Shown: positions 34,511 through 46,649, counted from the first letter of the stretch. The stretch: 64,000 nt of DNA from Lentinus brumalis (GCA_001792895.1 MARA01000013.1:992001-1056000), one strand, 5' to 3'. Notes: a model not told the origin generated them from the letters alone. A program made the numbers and translations.

Positions 34511-36524
34511 ATGCCTTCCCAAGCCGTGTTCCAATCGAAGGATAAGGCTGTCTACACGACGTCCACTGGTGCCCCAGTCTCTAAGCCTTACGCGGCTCAG
34601 CGCATTGGCCAGTTCGGTCCCTTGCTGCTGCAAGGTACGCTCACTTCTGCTCATTGCTACGACCGGACGGGGAGAACTCACGCTTTATCTTCCAAAGACT
34701 TCCACCACATAGACCTCCTGGCACATTTCAGCAGGGAGCGTGTCCCAGGTATGTTCCCGAGCCACTCTGTCTCAACGCTACCGATAATTATTCGCCCGCT
34801 TAGAACGTGTTGTTCACGCCAAAGGGGCCGGAGCCCATGGTTACTTCGAGGTCACACATGATATCACCGACTTGACCTGTGCAGCTCTCTTTGATGGCTT
34901 CGGCAAGAAGGTCCCCGTCACCGTTCGCTTCTCTACGGTCGTCGGCGAAGCAGGGAGCTCGGACAGATCTCGCGAGCCTCGAGGTGCGTGATAGGACCAT
35001 TGCACGGGAGGTGCTCCTCACAGCAACACTCGTCCCGCAGGTATGAGCATCAAGATTAAGACGGAAGAGGGAAATCTCGACTGGGTCTTCAACCACACCC
35101 CCGTCTTCTTCATCCGTGACCCGGCCAAATTCCCGGCCTTTGTCCACTCTCAGAAGCGTGATCCCCAGACACACCTGAAGGATTCTGACATGTTCTGGGT
35201 GGGTTCCATACGCATATATGTAGCTGCGACACCGCTCATGCTGTGTCTGCAGGACTTCCTGTCGCAGAACCCGGAGTCGATTCACCAGGTCATGATCCTG
35301 TCCACCGACCACGGGACACCGGCCGGGTACCACCGCAGCAATGCGTACTCTGCCCATGCCTTCAAGTTCGTCAACAGTCAGGGGCAGTTCGTCTATGTCA
35401 AGATCCACCTCATCAACGACGACAGCTGCAAGACCATGACGGCTGCCGAGGCGGCGAGACAAGACCCCGACTTCGGCATCAAGGACCTCTTCGAAGACAT
35501 ACAAGCGGGGAAGTGCCCTTCTTACATGGTGTCCATCGTAAGTGCTGCGTGTGACCGGGCTCAATCCGGTATGCAGATGCTGACTCGTCCTATAGCAAAC
35601 CATGACGTCGGAGGAAGCCGAGAACTTTCGGTACAACATCCTCGATGCGACGAAGATCTGGCCGCACGCCGAGTACCCACTCCGCCCGGTCGGCAAGATC
35701 GTGCTCAACAAGAACCCCGAGAACTACTTCACTGAGGTCGAGCAGGCCGCGTTCTCCCCTTCACACCTGGTCCCCGGCATAGAGCCTTCTGCCGACCCGC
35801 TACTTCAGGGGCGGCTCTTCGCATACCCCGACGCTCAGCGGTACGTCCTGAATTCTTTAAAGTAGACGAGTCGCATGCTCACCGGGCGAGACGTGCACGT
35901 GTAGCTACCGCCTCGGGGTCAACTATAGCCAGCTTGCGGTCAACGCGCCCGTCGCCAACTTCCAGCGTGATGGCTTCATGGCTGTCAATAACCAAGGCTC
36001 ACGCCCGGCGTATCAGAGCAGTATCCTGCCGCTCCGGTACAAGGCGAAGCCGTACGAACACGTCGAGCACGAGGTCTTCCTCGGCGCTGCGCTGGCTGAC
36101 CTGAGTGAAGTCAGCGAACGTGAGTCCCTGTCGAGTTCTTGCCCGCTGCTTATATGCTCATGCACCGCGCTTTCTCGCTCGTTGCCGTTGCTAGTGGACT
36201 TCGAGCAGCCTCGCGCGCTCTGGTCGAAGGTCTTGAACGATGAAGCCCGCGCCAGTCTCATCAGCAACGTTGCGGGTCACCTTGCAAGCGCGAAGAGCGC
36301 TGAGATCAAGGCCAGAATGCGTACGTCCAGCAACAACATATAGCGCCGTCTTCTACCATGTGATAATTGGTGTCCCTTCTGCACTTTCAGTGTCCGTCTT
36401 TGCCGCGGTTGACCAGGGCTTGGCTGACCGCATCGCGGACGCCATCGGGGTGCCGCGGGTGCAGCCGTTGAAGGTCAAGCTTGCTGGGGAGGCGGTGCGC
36501 TTCCGGAGCTCTGTCATAGTGTGA
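34511..36524 (+). CDS. Heme catalase, intact
   Basis: Breaks down hydrogen peroxide to water and oxygen. Nine exons: 34511-34634, 34698-34748, 34804-34983, 35041-35198, 35253-35537, 35596-35840, 35905-36119, 36195-36320 and 36391-36524. They sum to 1518 nt and encode 505 aa, the usual length of small-subunit catalases. The distal heme-pocket His is ~63 in [19 protein letters not shown], the Asn ~136 in [12 protein letters not shown], and the proximal Tyr ligand ~343 in [10 protein letters not shown]. The fold is continuous to the C-terminus, which ends SSVIV with no SKL-type peroxisomal signal and no N-terminal signal peptide, so a cytosolic enzyme is likely. All introns are GT-AG, 52-75 nt. 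The start is supported by alignment of MPSQAVF in both copies and the TATA box 82 bp upstream. Since copy 1 is frameshifted, this is probably the working gene of the pair. Confidence 0.95.
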
Positions 36525-36534
36525 GGACTTCGTA

Positions 36535-38000
36535 ACTGTATACGTAGAAGCAGTAGCATCGTGACGGGAATGAATGCAGTATGAACCACGGCAGTCGCAT
36601 CTGAGAACACGTTCAGCTACCAAGCTCAGGGATCATCTCCGGCCATACCCGTACGTACCGGCATGCAGTAGCGCGGCGGCGGAGGTTCAGGCCTCAGGAC
36701 CGCTCAAGATTCGTCGCGTCTGTGGGACTTTGCTTATCATATACTTATGAGCCCGCGGTCGTAAGTCGTCTCGGGTACACGGCGGCGCCTCTTTTGCGGC
36801 CACAACTTCTAGTCAAGGCGCCATATAGATGCCTTCTATTGCACGCGCCGGGACTATAAGGTGTCAGGTACTTCTGATTGGTGTCCGCCCGCCCGAGGAG
36901 AAGCGACAACAACGGCAGCACGAGTCTGGGTATCCAACACAAGCGCACAGTCCATCAAGTTCCTAACGACGCCTGCGGCAGGATGTGGAGTCAGCGACAA
37001 TAACGGGCGAGCAGTGCGTCCGACGCGAACCTTCTTTCCTGCTACACCAGCCTGTCCCGGTTGGGAAACAGGAGAATTGGCGATGGGGTCCTGCTGTCCC
37101 TTCAGCTCGATATCCTTGGGATAACGGTGTCCTGCGGCTTGGTCGTATCGCAGCTATAGGTACGAGACTGTAGTCGGGCGAGAACGAGCATAGCACTGGG
37201 ATGATGCCGATGCAGCTGTGGTATACCCGTGCTCGAGGGATGACTGGCGTGGACGATCGGCGGACTGAACTGAGTGGGGTCGTTTAGGTTCGGTCGACGA
37301 CAGGTGACTGGCGAGCGGTGAGGCTCAGGCTGGTCGTTCTGCCATCTGGTCAGAGCACTGCAGATATGCGTTTATTCTCGGCACTTACGACACCAGGAAC
37401 GTGTTTGAGTAGACTAGGTCGGGAGCGACCGTGTAAGCCGAGAAGCATGCATATGGATAGATGGGAGGACGTACGTTTGGTCAGAACGAAGCAGAATGCC
37501 GTAAACATCATGTTGTCCGGCCACAGGACAGACTGGGGTGCGTGTGGTCAGAACCAAAGCAACTTGATCGGGAGGGATAGCGACCTTACTGATGTGATGT
37601 TGAGGACGTTGAAGATGCTGTTACATGGAGTCTCCATCGTCTTGCAACATGACCATTGTGATGTTGAAGTGGTCGGCTCACCAAACGAGAGGACCTGAGG
37701 CTAATTTGCTGACCATCCGTCCTCTGCGACTAGTCGGCCCCTCACCATCTGCTGTTTCGCACCGTATCCGCGCTGAACCCGGTAAAGGTATGTCTTGGAC
37801 TCGTCTCGCCCTGTCTTCCCGCATTGACTCGTTCTACCATCATCGCTGCATCCGGAGGATCGCGTCAGCGTACTAGTGCAGATATTCGCGTCATGCCAGC
37901 CGGCGCGATATACTCACAGAGATGAACTAAGTTTCCGTGCAGCTCCGTGTGCTGAATGGCTGCCCAAGATACTACTAGCAGGACCGCTATGGAGCTCCGC
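36535..38000 (+). other. Module E copy 2
   Basis: It follows the catalase stop as copy 1 does and aligns with 48.29-49.5 kb further right than copy 1 (GCGTGTGGTCAGAACC near 37538 and 48978). Open frames are short. LLSLQLDILGIT is readable as in copy 1 but ends in a stop. No gene called. Confidence 0.35.
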
Positions 38001-40020
38001 CTAAGAACACCGATCAGAGCGTCACTGGCGCACGGCCAGAGACGTCGTTCGCGTGCCCATTGTCGTCGACGGCGTGTGCGGGAGGGGCGCGCACTGTTCC
38101 AGGATGGGCACCACCTCAACTTACGAGGGCGCTGGGTGTCAGGGAACGGAATCTGGAGCAAGGAACTTGAAGTGCGGTGGCGGTGCGGCTTGCCTCGCGC
38201 TTGCACACTCACCTGGAGCGTCCTCTCTGGCTTGCTTCGTCGCGTCTTGGTCTCGCCTTTGCGTCTGCAGTCGTCTCCTTCTCAGCTCAGCTCTATATGG
38301 GTACCGCGTCGGCCACGATGGACCCTCTCCTTCTACTTCCGCTATCTAGTACTTACTGGCGCCAGCAGCGCCCGTCCTCAGCCCCGCGCAAGGCCTCGTC
38401 CTGGACCCTTCGGTGAAACCTCCGCACGCACATATAAGACTGTCCTGCTTGCATGCAGGTGAGTAGCCCTGTATGCTTCTGTCTTATGCAGCGTTGACTC
38501 TCTTAGAGACAGGCACATGCGGGCATGCAGTTGACGCACTGATGCTCATGTTCTGGACTGGGTTAAGCCATAGTGAGCATTTCTGCCTTCGTTACTCTCT
38601 ATACACTTTCACTACGTTCTCTATACCTCTCCGGTATAGTCTCCTACCGTTTGCGAAAGCCCCACCTCCTTCGTTCCTCCGTGCCCGTACTACTCCTCCG
38701 AAGTCTTGCACCTCCGCCAAGGGCGCCCAGCCAAAGTCACTATCCGCGACGTGTAACTCCAGGGGCGCGATATTACGTGGTCCACCTTGTGGCATTGCGG
38801 TGAGCCTCAATCGTATTTGCAGACACGACATGAATTTCATGACCTGCGTCGCACCTCAGAACGTGTTCAAGTTTCGTCATCTCGACACGATTGCGACTCC
38901 CAACGACGACCGTCGCGGAACCTTCGCAAGTCCGATACAGGTCTTCGCACGCGTGCGGCGAGGTACGTATTGACATGTCCCGCAGCCATGGAACCGTGCT
39001 TATTTTCGGAACCATCGCAGGTCCAACTATATTGTCCGTATCCGTATGTCCCTGTGACCTCGTACCGCGGGCTACGTGCAATACCTCAAGATCGGTAATT
39101 ACGGTGCAAATGCAAGGTGAGATTTCCTTCTATTGAGGAGCGCATCAGCGTCCGTTGTGGCCTGTTGTGGCGCACCTATCCTGCGAGGTCTCACGAGTCA
39201 TCAGCTCCATGCTTCATGGTCCGCGCAGGCTCAAAGTCCATTGCCGTCTACAAGAGCGGCTTCGCACACCACAGCTGCTGCCGCTGGACTCGCCACGTAA
39301 CGCCGTCAGGCCCACGCTCACATTCTTGCCTATAAGCAACAGCAGCAAGGATCTGTCGTTACGTTCGAGATTGCGCGGGTGTCTCGAGACTCCCCGCTTC
39401 GTCTGGCTCGAGCACGCTGGCATTCCAACCCGCTACAGGTACGTCGTGCGCAAGATGTCCCTTGCATACCTCGCGTTGAATTTCTTGTGTCTAAATACTG
39501 TCCACTATCACTCATATGTGGCTCTGCGCCACGTCGCATTGTGATTGCAAGCACGGTAAGCATCCGTTTATACTCTCAGTCCATTCTCCCGCTGACTCAA
39601 CAAGGGTATATCCAGGAACGTCGTATGGCCCCGGACTCGGAGCTATACTTTGCCCTTCTTCGTCCACACCAGAACAAGTCCAGGACAATGCTATGGACTC
39701 GCACCGAGCCACTTCGGGCTCGACGTGTGCGAGGGTAGGCGAGTGTTCACGGACGGCGACGCGGACCTACGTCGCAATGTTGCACTATAACAGGCTCGCT
39801 ACCCAACAGCACATGCCCTCCGAGCTCCCGCTAGTCAATCCCATGGGCGATCAACACTACATACGGGTGCGGACTGCGCTAAGCGGGCTCAACCCGACCA
39901 TCTTCACTGGTGCATCCCGCAGTACAGGCCTGCCGAGACATCGCGACGCCGTTCAGGTGCAGTTTCGCGATACGATGTGCGTTATCGCCTCTCCTGTACA
40001 CTTCCGCTAGTCAACCTACA
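38000..40020 (+). pseudogene. Module F copy 6
   Basis: Diverged plus-strand copy. It has a GGCATGCAGTTGACGCACTG acceptor piece near 38525, GTGAGCATTTCTGCC near 38571, and pieces matching 16.14 kb (GCGCATCAGCGTCCGTTGTG near 39141) and 19.1 kb. I saw no intact CGG-N9-CCG element and no module G on its left, so the left half of the pair has been lost. Not recognised. Confidence 0.3.
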
Positions 40021-40990
40021 ACCCTATCCCGCGGGAGGCCTGAAGGCTGTCGAAGTCTGTCGGAAGCCCAACCGGCTGGTTGGAGCTGTCATCGCAAGCC
40101 GTCAAGGCTCACCTGCGCGACTACCAACGCGAACGTGGGATGATGTGGCGATGGTAGGACATTTTAGTGGGGTGCGTTTCGTGAACGCAGTGTCGAGAAG
40201 AGACAAAGAATGACTCGTACCTTATGCAGAAAACGAGCTGCTGAGAGACGGGCTCAGCTATACCTGCACCGCGGAGGGACGAATCGTCAGCTCGAGCGCA
40301 GCAACACAGCAAAGGTGAGCGACTTCCCTCGCACATCCATGTGTCTTCAGCTGATCTAGAGATAGGTTTCAGATGTCATGCAAGAACTCTGGGAACACAG
40401 GCTGATCAGCTTGTTGCGGCGTCCCGGGCGCGCGCGTTCGCACTTAAATCGTAGACTCTTACGTGCTCTTTACTGATGCATATGTATGCGACCCGTATGT
40501 TACCCTAAACAGAACACACCAGTGTCTGTCCTGCCCGCGATGCGGTGGGCTGCCGATGCAGCTCGCGGGTGCAGCACTTCCGACATCCGTGACTGTAAGT
40601 TGTTTGTAAACCGAGACGCCGCCGCATGGCGGCGAGAGAATGGAGGACGGGCGACATGCAGTCAACATGCTCGTTACGGCGACGAGGAAGACTTCTTGCT
40701 AGAGTGCAGGATGTCAGCATAGCAGGTCATACAATCAACGGAGGACTTGGACGTTCCCGTTCCAGTTCCCGCCTCGACAACTCGAGCATGCTATCGTTCG
40801 TGTCCGACGCTGTAACTCAGAGATTCCGTACTGCGTTTGCACGAAGGCGGCGGCGGCGGCGGCGCGGCTTGAATTGAACACTCCGGTCCTCCTCCGCGTC
40901 TACAATCGCGTCTCTGCTGCTGCATATACCGCTTCTCCTTGTCTAAGGCATCTTGATTCGTCCTGTACCCCCAGACACGGGCGGCTCTCT
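40020..40990 (+). pseudogene. Module H copy 3, cut at a chimeric junction
   Basis: Aligns with 19.9-20.45 kb (for example GGGCGACATGCAGTCAACATG near 40650) up to CAGACACGGGCGGCTCTCTCGAC (about 40973-40994). There it runs directly into a fragment of an S33-type hydrolase. No product recognised. Confidence 0.35.
40846..40863 (+). repeat. (GGC)6 microsatellite
   Basis: Six perfect GGC triplets inside module H copy 3. Not present at this length in the other H copies. Confidence 0.9.
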
Positions 40991-40992
40991 CG

Positions 40993-41331
40993 ACGGAAGA
41001 CGACGGCCCGCTTGACATCAACATAAAGTTTGAGAGGCCACTCGAAGCCGCGCATGACGCCGCAGGAAACAGCTCCTCTGTCCCGCTCACGTCTGGACAC
41101 ATCCGAGGCGAGTACGCCTCCCCGTATGTCACGAGCTAGATTGAAGTCCGTTGTGCTGATTTTGACTCCTGCAGTCGCACTGGCGGGCCAGATGTACGTG
41201 CCTGCGGCTGGGCCCGTTTCATGAACGAGACATACCCGCAGCTTGTGCAACCCGTCAAGGGAGAGGCACAAGGCGGTTTGAACGGCCCTTTGATGAGCGA
41301 GGACTTCCTTCGTCGTAGCCCGTGCGTTTAT
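40993..41331 (+). pseudogene. S33/TAP-like alpha/beta hydrolase, C-terminal fragment
   Basis: Encodes TEDDGPLDINIKFERPLEAA and DAAGNSSSVPLTSGHIRG. After an intron-like gap ending CTCCTGCAG come GQMYVPAAG and then, one base out of frame, RFMNETYPQLVQPVKGEA. This aligns with exons 7-8 of the hydrolase at 41790-44214 (DGPLDIDAKV, NSSA, GDMYFPVDWSSFVNEEYPQI). The N-terminal half with the catalytic serine is missing, as is the C-terminal histidine region. It is a decayed relative that lies on the same strand 460 bp upstream of the fuller gene, suggesting a tandem pair in the past. Confidence 0.75.
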
Positions 41332-41701
41332 TCCTGCTCCTTCTTGACGCCCCATGCGGGACTGGGGACACAATGTGAACATTCAACAATCATCCACAAT
41401 ATGGCGATGGCCTGAGCGGCTTCAACACTGCAGCCCACATGCCAGTCGTCTTGTGCTCTTCCTGAGGTATGTCGCTTCTCGCGCCTTCCGGCCTCGTATC
41501 AGAATACCGACGTAGCATTCCGCAGTACTGCTTCAGTGCCTTGCACCGGCGTTGTTAGTGGGTCGCCAACGGTTCACCCATGCCGGTCTGCCTGCCGGCC
41601 GGTATTACACATCCCCCTGGCATCCATTCCGTACTGTGTGCATAGCTAGAGTTGTCATGTGTGTCAACGAAGCTGTAGATGTACCATGGGGCCGCTGTGC
41701 C
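41332..41701. other. Intergenic, nothing further recognised
   Basis: Possible decayed 3' part of the hydrolase fragment, but no exon could be aligned with confidence. Confidence 0.4.
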
Positions 41702-41718
41702 AGCCGCCTCAGGCGGCT
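41702..41718. repeat. Perfect 7-bp inverted repeat in the hydrolase promoter
   Basis: AGCCGCC, TCA, GGCGGCT, about 70 bp before the ATG and 26 bp before a TATAAC box (41744-41749). GC-rich palindromes of this kind can be transcription-factor sites. Confidence 0.45.
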
Positions 41719-41743
41719 CCTCGCGCTGACTGATTATATGTTT

Positions 41744-41749
41744 TATAAC
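41744..41749 (+). promoter_or_regulatory. TATA-like box of the hydrolase gene
   Basis: TATAAC in an AT-rich patch 41 bp before the ATG at 41790. The distance is shorter than for the other genes here. Confidence 0.35.
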
Positions 41750-41789
41750 GTCTCACTCAGCTTGGTCGTTAGACTCACCCTTCCAGACG

Positions 41790-44214
41790 ATGGCGTCCTA
41801 CAGCTTCGCTCCGATACTACTCCTCGTCTTCGCAAGCATGACGCCATACACGGCTGCGTCCGTTCATGTATGTCGTACTCATTCCTCCACCTGCTTGGCC
41901 AACTGACCACTGTGCACAGGGTGGCTCTCAGGTCCAGTGGGGAGCATGCGATCCCTCCGTCGTGAACGACACCTCCCTGTCGTGCGGCTTCCTGGAAGTC
42001 CCGCTGGATTACCAGGATCCGCTTGTTGGACGGGCGCGTCTGGCTATCATAAAGGCGAATGCGACTGGCGAGCGTCGCGGATCGGTCTTCTTCAACCCCG
42101 GTCGGTAGCCGTGTTTCTTCATTGTACGGAGCTCACTGACACGGAGGCCAATACAGGCGGACCTGGCAACACGGGGATCGAGGGCGTCAATGACAACAAA
42201 GCAGAACTCCTCGAAGTCACCGGCGGCGTGTACGACATCGTGAGCTGGGATCCGCGAGGAGTTGGTAACCGGACTAGGTGACTCCCTGCTGTCTATTGTC
42301 GCCTCCGTTTCAATGCCACTCACTATACCGTTTTGAAGCCCGGGCGAAGTGTTTTGCTTCGACAGACTCGCCGAGTACTCCACCTTCTTCAACGGGACGA
42401 TCGAGCTCACTGGAATCGAGGAGACGGGCAACTTTACCGACCCAGCTGACGTTATAGCTCTCCTCGAACAAGCAGCGATCATGCAAAAGAAGTACGAGGA
42501 GGTCGGCCAGAAGTGTCTGCGCTCTTCCAGCGGCGAGTTCTTGAAGTACATCGGGACAGCGGCGACGGTCCGCGACATGGTCTCCATCGCAAATGTCCTT
42601 GACGGTCCCGAGGCCCCGATCAATTACCTCGGCAGGTCCTATGGAACACTGATAGGTTCTTGGTTTGTCAACAGTGAGTAAGTCCGTTCCTCAACACCTG
42701 TGACTGATTTCAGTTCATGATAGTGTTCCCGGAGGTATGAACACCCCTTGTTTGTTTGCGCTCTAGGCTGACTCTTGCGCTCAGCGCGTCGGAAGAGTCA
42801 TCTTGGACGGAGTCTTCGACCCGATTGCATTCGCCACTCAAGAGCCGGGCAGTGTGAGACTCTCTCTTACGTCGCCGTCTTTATCTGCGAGTATGCTCAC
42901 GGTCTCCCAACGTATAGACTTTCTCGGGCCAGCGTGTGTCTGCAGACACCATATACAAGGCGCTGCTCACCGGGTGCGCGCTCACAGGCCCGAGCGGTTG
43001 CGCCGCTGCCTCAGAGGGTGATGGTCCTCTGGACATCGACGCCAAAGTTCAGGCTCTGCTCAAAACCGCCTATGACGCCACAAAGGACAACTCTTCCGCC
43101 CTATGACGCCGGGAGATATCCGATGTGAGGCACGCCGCTATGAGAACAGCATGATTCTCTCTGACCCTAGTGACTTCAACTTGTCATGCAGTGGTGTTTT
43201 GGGGAGACATGTACTTTCCGGTAGACTGGTCTAGCTTTGTGAATGAGGAGTATCCGCAGATTGTGCAGATTGTCAACGGAGAGGCGCCAGCGAACAAATC
43301 TCGGGCTATCTGCAAGAGGTCCAACGATCTGAATCCTCTGATTCGTCGCAAGCCGTGGGTCCGTTGACATTTATTTGTGCTGGCTGCTCTGACACTCCTA
43401 GGGACATGCAGGCTGGTCAAGCGCAGCTCTGAGTCCAACGACAGCCCATCGTACACCACCTCCGCGATCTACTGCGCTGACAGCATTGACCCGCAAGGCA
43501 CAACGATGGAGGACGTGTTCAAGGGCATAATATCTGCCACCCGCAACGTCTCGCACATGTGTGAGTTTCCCTGAATCACTTGCCACACACATGAAGTCGC
43601 AGCTGACTTGAAGTCCACATGTAGTCGGTTCGCTGTGGCCTTTCCCTGTCTATTGCTCGTTTTGGCCTGTCAGGTCCGTCGAGAGGTACCAAGGTCCATT
43701 CAACAAGAAGCTTGCGAACAAGATTCTAATCGCATCGAATCTGGTCAGTCTCAGCAGGCAGCATCGTCCACTGACTCGGAGTCTCAGATGTTGATTTTGC
43801 ACGACGCAGCTCGACCCGATCACACCGCTCCCAGCCGCAGAGACACTCGCTGGTCTTCTTGGGCGAGACGCGGTGCTGGTCCGCCAGAATGGCTTCGGGG
43901 TACGTTGTCGTGTAGATTCACGTATAAGGAGGTCGACTGACAGATGGGCTGGTTGGAAGCATACTACTGTTTCTGCACCCTCTGCGTGCATGAACGAGAT
44001 CTTCATCGCATACATGACTAATGGGACGGTGAGTTGCCGATATTTCACTAACCCTCAGCTTGGAGGCTCATTGAGCCGGACTCACGAGTATGCCTCTGCC
44101 TCTTCGCAGCTCCCTGCGAACGGCACTGTGTGCGAGGTTGACGCAAATTATGAGGTCGTCGCTGGCATAAACACTGCCGATATCTTGGCCAACATTCCCA
44201 GTACCGATATCTAG
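41790..44214 (+). CDS. Secreted S33/TAP-like alpha/beta hydrolase, one frameshift
   Basis: Probable secreted peptidase-type hydrolase. Thirteen exons: 41790-41867, 41920-42100, 42157-42277, 42339-42673, 42724-42734, 42785-42853, 42918-43124, 43192-43354, 43412-43560, 43625-43743, 43810-43899, 43960-44028 and 44110-44214. An N-terminal signal peptide (about 22 aa, FAPILLLVFASM core) is followed by SCGFLEVPLDYQ, the oxyanion-loop region FFNPGGPG, DIVSWDPRG, the nucleophile elbow YLGRSYG (Ser ~227), an acid in LLDPITP (~480) and the catalytic His in GFGHTTVSAP (~509). Expected length is about 565 aa, normal for the TAP-like group. Exon 7 is one base short: after KDNSSA the frame hits TGA at 43103-43106 instead of continuing as MTPGDIR, which the decayed relative at 41.1 kb also supports. 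All other exon phases agree, so this is either a fresh null allele or a sequencing error. Borders of exons 6-7 are least sure. Confidence 0.82.
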
Positions 44215-44430
44215 ACTACTTGATGCCTCGTCTGTGTCCTGATGTATACAGCAGTCTCGCGCCCTGATCCTCACCGATTTCTGCCGGCGGACAAAAACGA
44301 TGTATATAGCACTACACCAGATGAATCATGAAGTCGACTTCCGAGACAATGATTAAATCACGGGCAGAGCCAGTGTTTAGGCTATCGAACAGAGAGTAAG
44401 TGCATATGACACATGACACCGCTCGTCATC
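44215..44430. other. 3' flank of the hydrolase gene
   Basis: AT-richer spacer before the convergent module G block. No poly(A) signal was identified with confidence. Confidence 0.35.
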
Positions 44431-46645
44431 CAGGCTTTACGGATGAGATGCAATCAACGAGCGGGCACACGTCAAATCGAGGACCTGACAGCGGGACGGG
44501 ACAGTCGTCGAGGGCCGAGTGGCTGGGCAGCCTGGAGACGTACACTTGAGCACGTCCTCACAATGATACGTTGACTGCAGACGGGAGGAACATGTCCGAC
44601 ATGATAGAGGGGTGCACTTCTGTCGCCGCATAAGAGATATATGTCGCCTCAATGGATGTCTGCGAACCATCGCGACCTGTCATATTAAGGTCGGCTACGG
44701 AGACTAGTGCGAGTGAACCCACCAGGACACGAGTACGGCGCCAGAGATCGAAAGGACAACTGAGTCCTCGCGCTGTGCTGCGTAGAGTCTGCGGACGTGT
44801 TGCTGAGCACGGAAGACGGAGGAAGAGAGAAGCTCAGGTGTGGATGGTGACGGGGAGACTCCGGGGTGTGGAAGGAAGAGAGTGCCCGGATGGAGAACCG
44901 TAGCCGCAGTCCTTCTGGTACGCCCGCTGCTACTTCCCCTCATCCTTTTAGCGTGCCCGTAAGCGTTGACTCCATGTGCATATATCCACACAACCGGGCA
45001 GCTTGTGCTCGTTCGTCGTGGTGATCGATATACGGCCCTCCTGCCTGCGCTCCAACGCTCTCACACATGTTCAGCAGCTCGCTCAGAGCAATGTGCGATT
45101 CCATGGAGGGCCTCTTTCTGCACGCCGGGCGTTTCTTCGCCGGATCGGTGAGTCGCGTCTGATCCCTGGCGATACGCAGATCCTCCACGAGCACGAGCAC
45201 GAGCGCGACGCGCCTGTCCTGGAGCTCATCGATGAAAGAGTTGAGTGTCGGGTCGTGTGCGTGAGGGAGACGACGTAGAAGTCGAGGAGGACTTAAGCTG
45301 TGATGGTGTGATGAGCGAGTTCGTCCCGACGCCCGGGTCGGCATACAGGAGGCGACCACAGCGGTGCGGGATGCCTGGATAGACCACCTGTGTCAGCGAC
45401 GACTGGAGACGCAGCGCGGGTGTGGAGCTGACCTCTCTCGGTGTAGTCGTGACTGCTCGCTCGCCAGGAGGTCATCCGTGCGTACAGGAGGAGCCCTGCA
45501 TACCGGGTTCGCGGATGAGGGACTTCTGCGTGCACAAAACGTCCAGTAGTCCGTGACGGGATCAGCGTCAACCAGCGCGGCTTCATGTCGAGAGACACGA
45601 CACAGACAATGGAAGTTGGTAGCTGAAGGAGCGATTACGGGCTCTTGGGTCCTTGGGCGAGCCGGCTGCAACCGCACTCAAGCCCGCAATTCTGGTGCTC
45701 ATCTTCGCGGGCTCCTTGGTATATATGTTCGGGAGGAATGGGATGAGAGACGGGCTGCTTTGCATCCGGTCGCGGATCTGACGGTGGTGTACTCGATGGA
45801 CGGAGGACGCGGGCGCGGCAACAACATCGAGAGACTGGAGACGTGTCCGTCGAAGCTTGGACACTGCGTTACGAGCGAGGAAGGGCTCTCAGAGTGTGTC
45901 GGGCGGGGCGAGGGTAACCTCGAGATGGATGATATGCTTATCGCCCTAGAGGACGTCTGGGAACCGTGACGACCCGTCGGACGGTCGTGCCAGTATACCA
46001 ATCCGAGGGAGAAGGCCGAATCAGGTGGAGGCCACCACGAGCAGAGAGGTGGTGCTTGTAGTTGAGACACGCGCGACAGACGTGCAGTAGTCTGAGCGTG
46101 ATGGTGGTGGTGCGCACAACGAACAGATACGGGTAAGGACAAGGATATGCCACGCTGCGAGAGGGGCAATCGTCGGTACGGCGGGTCATGAAAAAAACAG
46201 AATTTGTGTTAAAGAAACTCACCTGGGCCCATCGTACCTCGTGCACCATTGATATTCGTGACTGCCCGCCGCGACAGCTCTGGACATGCTTCAGCAATAT
46301 ACACCTTGAGAGCGGCCTAGTGATATTGCATGCCGCCTGATGCGGTCCACCAATTCCGCAGGCCGTCGAAGATGAAGAACCGTTTGAAGGAAGAGTACTG
46401 CAGCAAGGGCCGACGGCAAGACGATCTCGGATAGAAGCTCGAGGAGGAGGGCAGAAAGCGGAAGAGCGAGATGCCTAGTTTCAGTCCCCGTGTGCAAGAG
46501 TATAAACAGAGAGCTCCTATGGTCGCCCAGGCGTTCGTCTGTGGTGTTGTCTTGTAGCCATGACGGCCATGCACTGAGTAGCTTCACTTGAGCTCGTCTC
46601 TGATCGCGGTCGCTGCAGGAGATGTGTAGGCGCTGGGCAGAGGCA
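44430..46645 (-). pseudogene. Module G copy 6
   Basis: Minus-strand block close to 16.5-17.87 kb and to 59.7-61.9 kb. From 5' to 3' it has VLHLRRPAELVDRIRRHAIS near 46370, then AALKVYIAEACPELSRRAV and GARGTMGPG before the donor (plus strand CTCACCTGGGCCCATCGTACC, near 46218), AFSLGLVYWHDRPTGRHGS near 46010, and ALSELLNMCESVGAQAGGP near 45040 (compare PLKELLNPLESIGAQARGP at 60.33 kb). These peptides show a once-coding family with at least four exons. Frame breaks between them prevent a full model. Unknown function. Confidence 0.42.
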
Positions 46646-46649
46646 TGCA

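Larger units (their letters stand above)
32124..37192. repeat. Segmental duplication C, copy 2
   Basis: Second copy of the catalase block (see 5881-11665). It has lost about 0.77 kb of module F near 33625. Coding exons of catalase differ by a few percent from copy 1. Confidence 0.9.

Noticed and set aside
40846..40863. (GGC)6 as part of a coding polyalanine or polyglycine tract
   Set aside because: It lies in a frame-broken repeat module and is not kept in the other copies.
44430..46645. Module G as a seven-helix receptor
   Set aside because: Only one convincing hydrophobic run survives (near 17300 in copy 3), and it is frame-broken in other copies. The topology cannot be supported.
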